Source: Escallonia rubra
Lineage: Eukaryota > Streptophyta > Magnoliopsida > Escalloniales > Escalloniaceae
Direction of reading: 5' to 3'
Assembly: GCA_033065855.1 (NCBI GenBank)
Contig: JAVXUO010002512.1
Location: forward strand, 124,001-188,000
DNA: 64,000 nucleotides
Shown: positions 43,725 through 55,022 of the stretch, in pieces
Layout: each line of letters opens with the position of its first letter
Position numbering within the stretch: the first letter of the stretch is position 1
Position numbers and translations under genes: made by a program
The notes under the pieces: model-generated
Told to the model about the DNA's origin: nothing
Databases searched by the model: none
What the model saw: only the letters and a program-made list of their open reading frames with translations

Positions 43725-46102
43725 CTATAATCTAACTGAGTATAAACATTTTAGTCCAGGGATGATGTTGTGAATCAGCCATGCAGCCATGCGCCTATAC
43801 GCCTCGTGTGTCAAATGAATCCCATCCCAGCTGATGTGCCTGCTGGGATCAGCGCAGACGGGAACTTCTGGACCTCCGCACATGTTCATGATGCTGAAAT
43901 CATAGTCTCCTCCGGTTCCGCAACAAGCTTTCTGCTTAGTCGCTGGATCAAAGCCTGCGCATGGAAAGCAACGAAGAGAAATTTGTCGTCAACAACAACT
44001 GCGACAATGAACTATGCAAAATACTTTTTCTTCTTGAAGAGTTGCAGTGGTACGTACCTAGGTATTGGGCATGGCTGTAAAGCCACTGGAAAGCGTTGTA
44101 GTAATCCCCATACAGGATTGTTGCATGAGGGTGTTCTTGCTTCAACTCGTGGATGGCTTGTTGCAGAAGCTCGTTGTGGTACATGGCAAAGTTGTTCAGA
44201 TCTTTCACGCAGTGATGATCGTCATAAGCTGCTGAGATGTTGCTTTGGAACGTCGTGAGGTATATCGGCAGGCAGCCTATCGGAAAGTTGCCCGGTACAA
44301 CCACATGAACAGCCCCATCTTGAATGACTCTCTGCAGCCAACTTACCATGGTTAGTTGTTTAAATGATCCTTAACAGGCGTTATTTTTTAGTATAAACAG
44401 TTGTAACGTGGGACAAAAACTTACTCTAACGGCATTCTGTATAGCTGAGACCACATCAGGAACCATTTTCTTAACCTCCTCAACTCCTTTCCTCTGCAAG
44501 AAGGCATAATTGTAATCGTTGCCTCCGATTTCTCCGACCATGAAGAGGGAGTGTTTAAGCTTTTTAGCACAATCTGTATAAATGACAAAAAAGTATGGTT
44601 TGTTAGTGTGGTGATACAACAAGAACTAAACCTGTAAGAAAAGTACTTCTGCGCGCAAAAGCACCAATATACGTGCAAAGTAAAGGACTGACCTTTGTTG
44701 CTATGGCAGACGGAGCTCAAATGCCTTGACATCCAATCGAGTTGGACGTCCAGAGAGCTGTTGGTTACAGGGGAAGCAATATCTTTGGCTGCCAAGGCCT
44801 GAAAAGATAATGCAGTTGAGCCGGCAACCGCAAAGTTTACTCCGTGGCGGAAGTTTGCCCCAGCACCCTCGTACGGATTGAGAAGAGGAAGACCAGCTGC
44901 CAATGCTGTGCAGAGAAGAATAATAGGACGGTGCATCCATTAGTTAACTCGCAGATGACCAACTCTGAAGACATCGCTGATACAATGACACCGATAATGT
45001 ATGATATATGTTATATTACTACCGATATGCATTACTTTAGTATTAGGACTGGGTTAATTGTCGCTATATATGAGGTAGGAGGATTCCTCCAACATGGATA
45101 GCAACCAAATTTTTTCCAATATGAAGTCAACCATACAAGAAAGGCTAGCTCTATTGCCAAAATTGTCGCATTTGAGTGATTGTACCACCGGGAAGTAACT
45201 ACTTTAATGTTCCGTTATTGATTGTAGCAGTTGAGGTTGGTAAAATATATTTATGTAGTTGGCATGCAGGGTACTTGTTTGTCACAGAGGGTTGCCGGTG
45301 CTTTAAATCCTAGAAAGTAACTTCAATGTAAAAGGGTGCCCCTGATACACAGAAAGCTCAGACCTAGCACCAGATTATTTACTGGTTTAATTTAGTAGTT
45401 TTGTTCGAAACTCAAATATGGCACGAAGTTTTGACGTTGTATGTCATACCTAGATTGCTATTGTCCAGAACTGGGCCTTTTGGTTCAAAATCAAGCTAGA
45501 TCTAGCAAGTATGATGCCATCTTATGGTACAAAATCAACTAGAATATTAATCTTCTCGTCTACTAGTGATTAACTGAGATGATGTAACAAGAGGGCATCA
45601 ACGTATCAAAAAAGAACAAACTTCAAGCAACTGCTGGGGATGTGAAGAGTCCAAGTCTGCAAAATAGGTGCAGTCTTTTGGTCCGTATGCATGCACTCTT
45701 TGACACAAGAAGAAAAACAATCTCCGAAAGAAGTTTGCTAAACGAAATCAAGTAAAGGGTGTTGCGATTCAATAAAATTCCAAGATCTTGCAATTACGTA
45801 CCGATGTAGTCGATCATTAGCATCCCATTCGAGCAGCGGCCGGTGGCATTCTTGAAGAAGGTTTCGCCGTAGGGAGGCCTTGCAAACGGAGTACGAGCTC
45901 CGCCGGTGCTCTCACGTATCAAGTTGCCTGTGTCGGATATCGAATCTCCAAACTGATAGATCTTATCAAACTTGCATCTCCTCAAGCCATTGCGCCCCAG
46001 TAGGGCCGGAGGAACGAACTTGGCTAGCCTGGCATGTGAAAGAGCAAAGGAACTGATCACCAGAGCTAGAAAGAAAAGCACTCGGGTGGCAGTAGCAGCC
46101 AT
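43725..46102 (-). CDS. GDSL esterase/lipase, secreted
   Basis: Five exons (46102-45802, 44905-44693, 44573-44425, 44331-44058, 43954-43725) join in frame with GT/AG introns to 388 codons, the usual plant GDSL length. Residues 1-24 form a signal peptide (VLFFLALVISSFALSHA). Block I is FGDSISDTGN with the catalytic Ser. The block II Gly lies in VNFAVAGSTAL. Block III is GEIGGNDYNY with the oxyanion Asn. Block V is SWDGIHLTHEAYR with the catalytic Asp and His. The family hydrolyses ester bonds in lipids, cell-wall acyl groups or specialised metabolites. This one resembles the At1g28580/acetylajmalan-esterase branch, but its substrate cannot be told. Five cysteines lie in its last 80 residues. 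It converges on HEN2, with about 1 kb between their stop codons. All catalytic residues are present. Confidence 0.93.
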
Positions 46103-46144
46103 TGAAGCATCAACAAACAACAATTATTTGGACAGTTATCTGGT

Positions 46145-46163
46145 CATGCATGAGCCTTTTATA
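46145..46163 (-). promoter_or_regulatory. TATA box and RY motif of the GDSL gene
   Basis: On the minus strand TATAAAAG lies at 46163-46156, about 55 bp upstream of the start codon. The palindromic RY motif CATGCATG lies at 46145-46152, between the TATA box and the start codon. RY motifs bind B3 factors of the ABI3/FUS3/LEC2 group. Confidence 0.6.
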
Positions 46164-46279
46164 GAGGATTGTTGCCGACTAATAGACAAGGACGAGTTTG
46201 AATCTAGTTGTAGATCCTGGTTAATGACGAGTTCTAGTGGTGCACGGATACGTTAATTGTGATTTTGTCTGAAAGAATA

Positions 46280-46289
46280 CATGCATGCA
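46280..46289. promoter_or_regulatory. Second RY motif upstream of the GDSL gene
   Basis: CATGCATGCA occurs about 120 bp upstream of the TATA box. Two RY palindromes in a short promoter suggest seed-stage control by B3-type factors; this is inferred from the motif alone. Confidence 0.45.
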
Positions 46290-47088
46290 AATCAATGGGT
46301 GCTCAAACAAATACTTAGTTTGCGACCAAACAGTAATAGTTTGTAAAGGACACCAAATGTTATTAGGAGTGGGAACAATGGCTAAATTATTATCTCCGAC
46401 TATGAAATGGTTTAGAAGGTTTTAGGTTTAGATGTCAAAGTACGACTACAAAATCGTATAGATTTAAAAGAGCAAAAGTTCTCCATATAATTTACAAGAA
46501 TTAAGGGATCTCACAACCAATTAAAACTTGGGATAGAGTGAACACTCGTAAAAGTTTAAACCTTCAAAAACTCTGCCTATTCCAACGTATTAGGATCCAC
46601 GCTTGACTACTAAAAATCTTAAACAGTCTATAACAAGCTACTCTAGGAGTGTTTCAATCAGCAAAGAAGCTAAAGTTGGCCTAGGAAAACCGATGACATG
46701 TTGAGGACTGATCAATCAATATAAGGGTAAGGGTGCGTTTGATAAAACTGAAATTTAAGTACTGAAGACTTAAAATGCTGAATTTGTATAATTGAAAATT
46801 CTAAACTGCTGAATGTTAAGCACTGAAAAAAAATTAGTGCTGTCTGAAATTTAAGTGCCGAATCAGTCTATTCTGTCTGGTAAAACAGAACAATTGAAGT
46901 CTGAAAACTGTTTCATTTGATACTAATACCCTTTTATTCTATTTTTTTAAAACTTTAGCAACATCGTTATACAATTGGACAATTGAACGTATTACTATAC
47001 CAATGCTCGTAGACACTGCACGAATAATATCACCAATAATAGAACACTAGTTTTAGTAGCACTAGCAGCAGCATCAAGCGTATGAGCT
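46290..47088. other. Intergenic DNA with one unpaired transposon-like end
   Basis: No gene was seen. At 46733 the sequence GGTGCGTTTGATAAAACTG, followed by a region repeating CTGAA and TTAAGT, resembles the left end of a MITE. No matching right end or target duplication was found, so it is probably truncated. Confidence 0.35.
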
Positions 47089-47097
47089 GTGAAAGAA

Positions 47098-47313
47098 GGA
47101 TTTGGATCCCCTGCTGTAACCCATGGTTAAAGTAGGGGTGCTGTCCCCCTTGCTGAGAGAGAGGGAAGAGAGAGAGTAACCACGGTTTATGGAAGAGAGA
47201 GAGAGGGAAGAGAGAGAGTAACATGGTTTACATCTCTCTCTCTTCCCCTCTCTCTCAGCAAGGGGGACAACTCTCCTGCTATAATCATGGGTTACATCAA
47301 GGGATCCAAATAC
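47098..47313. mobile_element. Foldback MITE, 216 bp, Mutator-type
   Basis: Nearly the whole element is one inverted repeat. The left arm starts GGATTTGGATCCCCTG and the right arm, on the minus strand, starts GTATTTGGATCCCTTG. Both continue through TAACCCATG and CCCCCTTGCTGAGAGAGAGG. An exact 9-bp duplication, GTGAAAGAA, flanks it (47089-47097 and 47314-47322), which places it with Mutator-like elements. The loop is GA/CT-rich. Confidence 0.88.
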
Positions 47314-47322
47314 GTGAAAGAA

Positions 47323-47883
47323 TGAGTTGTTGTAACTATCAACCAGAGCTACTATATTTCTGGTGAAGTCTCGTCTTGACTTTTTATAGAACTTTTTATA
47401 CTTGCTAGTTATACTTTTTATTATGATTTTGACACCGATTATATATTAGCTCTAGAAAAATTACAAATTTTTGTATTGGATTTGGACTATTTTTTTTAAT
47501 AAACATTTCTGGTTAAACTATTAACTGCATCAACTACTTTTCCTAAGTCCCTTAAAGATCACGGAAGCCACTGGTAACAATCCCTTGTGGGTAAATATCA
47601 AACTCCTTAAGACCACTTAATGCTCTTCTCACACCCTGCCAAGCTTTGAATCCAGAGTGCTCACCCATAATGTCAAGCCTTGACTTTAGAGATAAGAGAG
47701 GTCTATAATGAAATCCTTTACAAGGGAGATACGTCCAATCTAATCTCTAATCAATGAGACAGGAAGTTCCAATCAACGAGAGAAGAAGCTTCAATCGAGC
47801 AAATAATTGGTAACTTGGAGTTTGGTCACGAAGCACACAAAGTGGATGCTCTCTTTAACGATGAAATAAGTGATTATGAAGAG
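47323..47883. other. Intergenic DNA, no gene seen
   Basis: AT-rich sequence between the foldback MITE and the upstream LTR. No coding or repeat signal was recognised. Confidence 0.4.
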
Positions 47884-48064
47884 TGTTGCTATCCCATCCT
47901 GACTACGCACTTTTGGACCGCTCTTAGGTCCCTCTCCCACAAAACGTTAACTTTTCAACGGTCAATGTTCAACGCTCCCAAGCCGGTCAAACCAACACGC
48001 ACGCTTAGGTCACATGCGCGCCACTCTCTTTTTCATAAAATATCTAAACGTCCAAAGTCGGCCT

Positions 48065-48185
48065 CCCTAACCTCAAGGGGGTCGGCCTTGCCCACCTCAA
48101 GGGGGTCGGCCTCGCCCACCCCAAGGGGGTCGGCCTCCCCCACCCCAAGGGCGTCGGCCTCCCCAACCTCAAAGGGGTTGGCCTA
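48065..48185. repeat. GGGGGTCGGCC tandem array in the upstream LTR
   Basis: CCTCAAGGGGGTCGGCCT-like units of about 24 bp are repeated five times. The core GGGGTCGGCC is shared with the array in the downstream LTR and with the leader of the antisense gene near the right edge. Confidence 0.8.
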
Positions 48186-48753
48186 CCTTCTTCCTTCACC
48201 CTTTAGTGACTCCTCTCCTCACCCCTTGGGGGCTTCCCCACTTCACCCCTTGGGGACTCCTTCCCTCACCCTTTGGGGGCTTACTTGCCTTACCATTTGT
48301 TCTATTCCCCTTGGGAGCTCCGTGCTCCGTGACCTCCGTTGTCATGCCTGAGCGCCGTTTCCGTGTCACGTGCCCCCGGTACCACGCGCCTCTCTGCGAC
48401 ACCAGTCGCCGCGCCCGTGCGCCGTCTTCGCATCACGTACTGGCACGACACCTGACTTTGCGACACCCGTTGTCGCGCCCGTGCACCGTCTCTGCGTCAC
48501 GTGCCCCTGGCACAATGCCCGAATCTACCACACTCGTCACTGCGCCCGTGCGCCATTTCCATAACACGTGCCCCTAGTGCCAGATACATCCGTCGCGCCC
48601 ACTCACTAGGCTGTTTATACAGTCGCGCCCCTCCACTCTCTGCCACACTACCACGCCCTTGCGTTGGTCCATCCTTTCACCATACCATGCACACCTTGCC
48701 TTGGTCGTGGAACATGCTTCGACCTACTCCCCGGAGTGTGCATCATCCCGCGG

Positions 48754-49345
48754 GGATAGACGACTCCTCGGGGACACTATCTCTGCCAGGGAGCTTCAAG
48801 TGCTCCAGCATGAAAACTCCCCTTCTGCCAAGTAGACGGCTCCTCCAGGATGCTGCCTCGGCCAATCGGGTAGGTGACTCCTTCGAGACACTACCTTGGC
48901 GCACTCTGAGTGCTTCAGCACAAGGACTCATCCTGCGAGGATAGACGACTCCTTTGGGACACTATCTCCGCAAGGTACTCCAAGTGCTCCGTATGAAAAC
49001 TCATTTCCGCTAGGTAGATAGCTCATCCAGGATGCTACCTCAGCCCTTTGGGTAGGCGACTCCTCCACGATACTATCTTAGCACGCTCCGAGTGCTTCGG
49101 CACAAGGACTTATCCTACAGGGATAGACAACTTTTCCGGGACACTATCTCTGCCAGGGAGCTCTTAGTGCTCCGGCATGAAGACCCCTCTTCCGCAAGGT
49201 TGACGGTTCCTCCAGGATGGTACCTCAGCCCGTTGGGTAGGCGACTCCTCCAGGACACTACCTTGGCGCGCTCCGAGTGCTCCGGCACAAGGACTCACAT
49301 GCGGGACATGAAACTCCTCCGGAACACTATCTCCACCAGGGTGTC
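48754..49345. repeat. 182-bp tandem repeat in the upstream LTR, about 3.3 copies
   Basis: Units starting GGATAGAC(G/A)AC recur at 48754, 48939 and 49121, with a partial copy from about 49301. Each contains GACACTATCTC, CTCC(A/G)GCATGAA and CTCCAGGATG. This length is typical of amplified U3 segments. Confidence 0.8.
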
Positions 49346-49756
49346 TGCATGTCTAGTCTACATGCTTTGACACTGGGAGCTTTCATCGGCACCTCTAGGG
49401 ACTATGACCCCAGGGGCACCCTGAGACAATATTAGGTCTCTGAAGGGCATCACGTCTAGTCCACCTAGAAGTTAGGCGTCGGGTCTTCCCTACCATTGCC
49501 AGGTCCTTGACATCTGTGGACATTCTATGGAACTCTACAAGGGATTTGGACTGGTGGCTAGATCAGGGGGATTCTCTAGCCATACCGGCATCGTGTGAGC
49601 CAATCTTTCGAGACAGACCAAGCGACACTGTGCTCGGTAGGCCAGGTGAATATGCAATCCGACAGTCTGTGGAGCATCAGCACCTGTGGTTGCCCGGTGA
49701 TGTGTCACTCTTAGGGAACACCACGTGTCGCTTGATGACATCATCATCTCAATCCC

Positions 49757-49764
49757 TATAAATA
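49757..49764 (+). promoter_or_regulatory. TATA box of the upstream LTR
   Basis: TATAAATA follows the CACGTGT...TGATGACA block and precedes a T/C-rich leader, the same order as in the downstream LTR. Confidence 0.6.
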
Positions 49765-50234
49765 TGGGGCTTAAGAATTCATTTTGGGACTTTTGGAAGA
49801 CTTTCAGAACTCACACTCACTTTCTCACTCTAGAATTCTAGAGAGGAAAACATACAAGACCTTGACTTTGGGCCTAAGCGTTAGACTGTGACTGTCATCG
49901 TGTATTCATCTCGCGCCATCGCCCTCGTAGCGCTACCATCCTCAGGCTTGGTCTCAGAAGCCCTTAGTCTCTGCCCTTATTCCATCCTTGCTCTATCCCA
50001 TATCAGCACACTTGACATCTGACTCGGACTGCATTCCTTGGGGTACCTCAATGTAAGCTGCAAACCCACTTACTTGGCAACAAAGAGAAATTTGGTTTAA
50101 GCTTAAGATTTAATGACCTTCAATGACTAAACGCTTAGAAGTATGTTTCCATAATACATATTAAAGCTCCAAATTATTTTTATAGGTTGGAGATCAAATA
50201 TGGTCGTTATGAATGGTGAAAACATGCAATATAA

Positions 50235-50640
50235 ACTATAAGAAAAAAGGCCTATGCCTATGGCTTCAAAGTGCCATGATAAGCAAAAATCGCTGGCATA
50301 TAGATTTTGCCAGCGCCATGGCAGCGACGCCTTTAGTCGTGTCGTGCTAGATGTATGCTGGTAGTCATACGGGTCTATAACAACGGTAAAAAGCCAACAT
50401 TGTTCTCCTTTTATCCGCCCTGTAATGTTGCCTAATTAACTGGCTTGTGGCTATCTAAGCCGGCAGTTACCATATGCCGCTATAGCTAAATATTTTTTAG
50501 TTAAAAAAATGATCTAAAGATTATTGGCAACAACATTAACTGCCGGTATAGGCTTTTTTTTTAATTTTTAATTTGTTAAATAGATAGACTTATGCCGGGA
50601 CATGATCGCCTCTATAGGTATTTATTTATTTATATATATA
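50235..50640. mobile_element. Possible CACTA transposon terminal fragment
   Basis: ACTATAAGAAAAAAGGCC resembles a CACTA end (CACTACAAGAAAA), and related sub-terminal motifs follow (GCCGGCAGTTAC, TGCCGGTATAGGC, TGCCGGGACATG). The first base of CACTA is changed, and no second end or transposase was found. The fragment lies between the two LTRs. Confidence 0.35.
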
Positions 50641-50943
50641 TATTTGCAATTTATTTGAAACAGAGTCAATGCAAAACCTAGATCAAAGTAGAAAGTGTTC
50701 ACAACCTATTCGGACCGCACCCCAGGGCCCGCTAAAAGACTCCAGTGGCACGACACGTCACCCGCTCCACCCTAGGGCCCGCTAAAAGACTCCAGTGGCA
50801 CGACACGTCACCCGCTCGATAGTCAAATTTACTCAACATCATTCCTCGGTCAAAATGCTCCGATGCTCAAAACATCGCCATGCTCGATCAAAGCGCTCCG
50901 CGCCTTAAAAACAATTCAGACAGATCGAAAGTACCTCCCCCTC

Positions 50944-51320
50944 GAGGGGTCGGCCACCCACCTGAGAAGGGGCTCGGCCACCCCCTGAGAAGGGGGTCGA
51001 CACCCCCCCTGAGATGGGGGTCGGCCACCCCCCTGAGATGGGGTCGGCCACCCCTTTTGTTAGGGGGTCGGCCACCCCTTTGATGAGGGGGTCGGCCACC
51101 CCTTTTGTTAGGGGGTCGGCCACCCCTTTGATGAGGGGGTCGGCCACCCCTTTGATGAGGGGTCGGCCACCACCTTGTGAGGGGGTCGGCCACCCCTTTG
51201 ATGAGGGGGTCGGCCACCCCTTTTGTTAGGGGGTCGGCCACCCCTTTGATGAGGGGGTCGGCCACCACCTTGTGAGGGGGTCGGCCACCCCCCTGAGAAG
51301 GGGGTCGGCCTCCCTTGTCC
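50944..51320. repeat. GGGGTCGGCC tandem array in the 5' LTR
   Basis: About fifteen units of 24-28 bp share GGGGTCGGCCACC followed by variants such as CCTTTGATGAG, CCTTTTGTTAG and CCCTGAGAAG. The array lies in U3, about 0.8-1.2 kb upstream of the TATA box. Long open frames on the minus strand are by-products of the repeat. Confidence 0.9.
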
Positions 51321-51419
51321 TTAGAGGGGGGAGGGGACCTGCTTACCGCTGCTATCACACCACTCGACGCATTCAGTAATGTTCACTCACAACTAGTGGT
51401 CGTGTGACGCCCATTGTCG

Positions 51420-51612
51420 CGCGCACAATCGACCGAGGGCTCCGGCCCTCGCCAGCACAATCAACCGAAGGGCTCTGGCCCTAGCAGGCACAATCAACCG
51501 AAGGCTCCTGCCCTCGCCAGCACAATCAACCGACGGGCTCTGGCCCTAGCAGGCACAATCAACCGAAGGCTCCGGCCCTCGCCAACACAATTAATCGACG
51601 GGCTCCGGCCTT
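51420..51612. repeat. Second tandem array in the 5' LTR, 34-36 bp unit
   Basis: Units of the form GCACAATCAACCGA followed by (A)GGGCTC(T/C)GGCCCT(A/C)GC recur about five and a half times, with two alternating variants that give a 70-bp higher-order period. Confidence 0.85.
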
Positions 51613-52134
51613 CGCAACGGGAATGGGTTCATAACCCTAAGGCTATCGTCGACAGACTCACGGAGGGCTCCATTCGTAGTGCCCCGGCACGAGGACCCCT
51701 CGCCACAGACTCTGGATATCAAGCTGCGAGCATGTGCGCTCATGTTACCATTGATCATCAACACCGCCAGGACAATGAACCGCGAGTCATTCCGGGACGG
51801 GAGCAGGTCCTCGGAAGGCATCGCGTCTGACACGCCTGGCAGTTGGCTGCAGGGGCAACCCTCACTGCTGCCAGGATCTCGGCGCGTCTCTTGATGCATC
51901 TAGTGGGATTCAGTAAGGGCTTGGACTGGAGGCTGGGGCAACGGGCTACTCTGACCATGCTACCGCAGTGTGGTCAGTCTCCTCAGACAGGCAGAGGGAC
52001 GCTGCAAGGGCAGGACGACAAGAACTCGGGGACCGAAAATTTGACGGACAATCAAGACTGCGGGACCCTCTACGGCGACGTGTCACTCCCAGAGGACGAC
52101 ACGTGTTGGCTGATGACACGCGCATATTTGTGCC

Positions 52135-52142
52135 TATATATA
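52135..52142 (+). promoter_or_regulatory. TATA box of the 5' LTR
   Basis: TATATATA lies 33 bp downstream of an ACACGTGT box and a TGATGACA motif, matching the arrangement in the upstream LTR. It should set the start of the genomic RNA about 30 bp downstream. Confidence 0.65.
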
Positions 52143-52475
52143 GTGGATTCTGGAGCTTATTCAAGCACTCCGTTCTCATTTCAACATTTCACTTTCTCTC
52201 TCTAAAACTTATTCTCTCTGGATTTCTAGTGAGGGAAAGACATTTGGATTCCTGACATCTGACTCTTGACACTGCACTCTCGTCGAACGTCGTCCCTGTT
52301 CGTCGTCACCCTGCCTGCGCGGCACTGCCAGCTCTCGTGACTTGTCCGAGGAGCCTTGCTCTCAGCCCTTGAGCCATCCTTGCTGTCTCCCACTTCGCCT
52401 ACCTGGAAGCCAACTCAGACTGCACCCCTTGTGGCACCTCGACGTGGCAAATGACCCTCTTTCGGCATCAACATT

Positions 52476-52493
52476 TGGCGACTCCGCTGGGGA
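52476..52493 (+). promoter_or_regulatory. Primer-binding site
   Basis: TGGCGACTCCGCTGGGGA begins two bases after the LTR end, where the tRNA primer for minus-strand synthesis should pair. The TGG start fits the CCA of a tRNA 3' end. Which tRNA is used was not determined. Confidence 0.7.
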
Positions 52494-52922
52494 GGTGAAC
52501 ATCGTGTTGCAGTCTGCCACATCCTAGCAACCATGCCTGTACAACGGAAAGTTACCAGGGCAACCAGCCAAGGCCTCGACCCCACCATCCGCGAGGAGCA
52601 TCACTCTGACGACCAAGAGGGGACTAGCGCTGTGCGCCCCCAAGACCCTCCCACACCTGACGTGCAAGTGGCAGTCAACGCAGCCATCCAACAGTTCACT
52701 CCCACCATAGCCAGCATACAGGACTCTCAGGCTTCACTCATGGCTGCCATATTGGAAATGCAAAAATCCATACAAGCGATGGCCTTGCAACAGATTATGC
52801 TGCCGGTCCAGCCTGCAGGACCCGAGCCGTCCCCTGACGCTACCCAGGCGCCGGTGTCACGACCACTGCCACCTTAACCCTCCAGATCCCTGGCGATAGG
52901 ACTCGCGACATCTTCGCCTCTC

Positions 52923-54331
52923 GTGGCAGACACGCCGCGTCCCGTGATGCCCCCACGCAGGCAGCAGCCAGATCTTGGGCCATTATTACAACAAGTCTCT
53001 CCTACTATGGCGCCTCAACATCTTCCAGCCAGGAGCTCTTCTGAGACTCACGAGTCCATTGAGATGGAGCCTAACCCCTACTTGATGAAACAACACCGAA
53101 TGACAGGCCAGGTGGTGGATATGTCTTGTCCGCCCACCCATGCCACCCTCCACCTTCCCGCATCAACACCCGCCGTGTATCGCCCTTCAGCCGTTCCTGC
53201 CCACCAAGTTATACCGACAGGGGATTCTGGCGCTCGCGGAGCACCGATCGGCCACCAAACTTTGATCAGCCAGGAGGAGCCGCCCTCTAACTATGTTTCA
53301 AAGGCTGACTTTGACGCGCTTCTTCACCGGCTGTCACAGCAGTCCGCACCCGACTCATCGAGTCGATTGACGAGCCACGCGCCGTATGCTGATGAGATAG
53401 CCATCATTCCCTATCCGTTCAAGTACAAACAACCAGCCTTTGTGCTCTTCAACGGGCGCGAGGGCAACGCCCGTGAGCATTTGACGAGATTCGCAGGCTC
53501 ATTGGAGCAGTACGGCCCGGGAGACAGCTTGAAGTTGAGGGAATTCCACAAGTCCCTTACAGGCTTAGCCTACACTTGGTACCACCAGATCCCTGCGGGG
53601 ACAGTCCATTCATGGCATGAAATGGTCCAACTCTTCATGGACAAATTCCATTATGAAGCTGAGCGCGTTACCATAGTGGACATCGCCGGCATTCGCCAAG
53701 CCCCCGGCGAGGACTTGACCAAATATGTGCATCGCTTTCATCTTAAATGCCTCGAGTGCACGGATTTCAGTAAGGATGAGATACTGGTGCCCATATGCAT
53801 CAAGAATATGAATGACGTGTACCGGGTGCACCTCGAGAACCTATAATTGAAATCATGGGGACATTTCAAAGAGACGACAAGACGTACTTACGAGACGGTC
53901 GGGCCTGTCAAACCATGGAGGCCTCGGCCACAGAATGCGCTGGTGGCCTCAGCAGCCCCACCCAGTACCCAGCGCGGCGGCACCAGCACCGGCAGCAACA
54001 ACAGCAACATCAGCAATTACACTGGCTTTAAACGCCAGCTCCCGGATAGGGACCAACAACCAGACAAGCGGCGACAACATGAGACTCCACCTGCCTTTCC
54101 GTGCGATTTAAATACGGTGAAGGATCTATTGACAGAATGGGTTGTCAACGACAACAACTTCAATTTACCACCTGTGCGGATCCCCATCACGGACGAGGAG
54201 AGAACCAGGCCCAACTACTGTCCCTTCCACCAGGCCCTCGGTCATCCTCTCAAGAACTGCAATGCGTTGCGGGCCATCTTTGCAAGAAAAGTCACGTCAG
54301 GCGAGCTACAACTGCGAAAGAACAGTGATGT
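52923..54331 (+). pseudogene. gag region of the Tat-type element
   Basis: The Retrotrans_gag domain covers about 53400-53850 (FKYKQPAFVLFNGREGNARE, YTWYHQIPAGTVHSWHEM, FHLKCLECTDFS). A stop interrupts it at 53844-53846. A Cys/His segment at about 54210-54265 (YCPFHQALGHPLKNCNALR) follows. This protein would form the particle that packages the element's RNA. Confidence 0.8.
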
Positions 54332-54599
54332 GAGGAAAGAACCATACCCAAACCATGGCAACGACAACCGCGAGCACCAGGTGCTCATGGTTACCACCGA
54401 CCACTTCGAGCCGCTCGCCCCCGAAGCTCCTGCGGAAGTCTCGCCTTTGATCACAGCTCACGTACCTCCTACTCCCCAGCCAGTCTCCTCGGCTGGCCAG
54501 ATAATGAAGATCAAAGGCTTCTTTGATGAAATGGGGTTTTCACCCGCAGCGCGGACCTATCTCTCGGATTGCTTGATCGAGGTCACCACAGGCCTCGGG

Positions 54600-55022
54600 C
54601 CCGAGTGCTTCACCGCCCAGGCTGAGCTCAGACATGTCCCTTCCACTGCATTTATATTTTCGGACGAAGACTCACCAACCGTCGAGCACCATAACCGGCC
54701 ACTATATCTTGAATGCACTGTCAACGGCACCGGCTTCCGCCGCGCCTTGGTAGATTGCGGCGCCTCAATCAACATCATCCCTCTCGTCACTTTGCAGCGG
54801 GCCGGTATACCACCAAGAAAGATCATTCGGGACCCCATCAAAATCACTGGCTTTGGACAGGGCCCCCAGTCCACTCTCGGCCACATCACTGTCGACCTAA
54901 TGGTCGGAACTGTCCGGCGTGACACCACTTTCCATGTGATAGATAGCGAGTCTTCCTTCCACCTCCTACTTGGGCGACCTTGGATCCATGTCAACAAGGC
55001 TGTTCCCTCGACGTACCACTAG
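54600..55022 (+). pseudogene. Aspartic protease region
   Basis: The motif ALVDCGASINIIP (about 54748-54784) is the retropepsin active site with Cys in place of the usual Thr or Ser, a variant common in plant Tat and Athila elements. The flap and the LLGRPWIH closing motif (about 54967-54990) are present. A stop follows at 55020-55022. The enzyme would cut gag-pol into its parts. Confidence 0.8.

Larger units (their letters stand above)
47884..50050 (+). mobile_element. Diverged, truncated LTR related to the downstream Tat-type LTR
   Basis: The 3' half aligns with the 5' LTR at 50696-52473. Shared blocks are a GTGTCACTC...CACGTGT...TGATGACA stretch before the TATA box, the T/C-rich leader after it, GACATCTGACTC, and the ending that passes through GGACTGCA/AGACTGCA and ACCTC. 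The last 30 or so bases (to CATCAACA) are missing. The start at TGTTGC (47884) is a guess from the expected TG. The 5' part has its own GGGGGTCGGCC repeats and a 182-bp tandem repeat that the downstream LTR lacks. No coding region follows, so it is a solo or truncated copy of an older family member. Confidence 0.65.
50696..52473 (+). repeat. 5' LTR of the Tat-type element
   Basis: The LTR begins TGTTCACAACC and ends CATCAACA, so TGTT and AACA form the expected terminal palindrome. It is 1778 bp. In order it carries a duplicated 50-bp unit (about 50717-50818, with AGGGCCCGCTAAAAGACTCC), a GGGGTCGGCC array (50944-51320), a second array (51420-51612), a CACGTG-containing block, a TATA box (52135-52142) and a T/C-rich leader. 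The left 5-bp flank is GAAAG; its partner lies beyond the window. Confidence 0.75.

Noticed and set aside
46733..47040. hAT-type MITE starting GGTGCGTTTGATAAAACTG
   Set aside because: Only one end could be seen; no partner end or target duplication supports a complete element.
50888..51358. Array of short spaced repeats resembling a CRISPR
   Set aside because: Units are directly adjacent variants of one minisatellite inside an LTR of a plant genome; there are no unique spacers and no cas genes.
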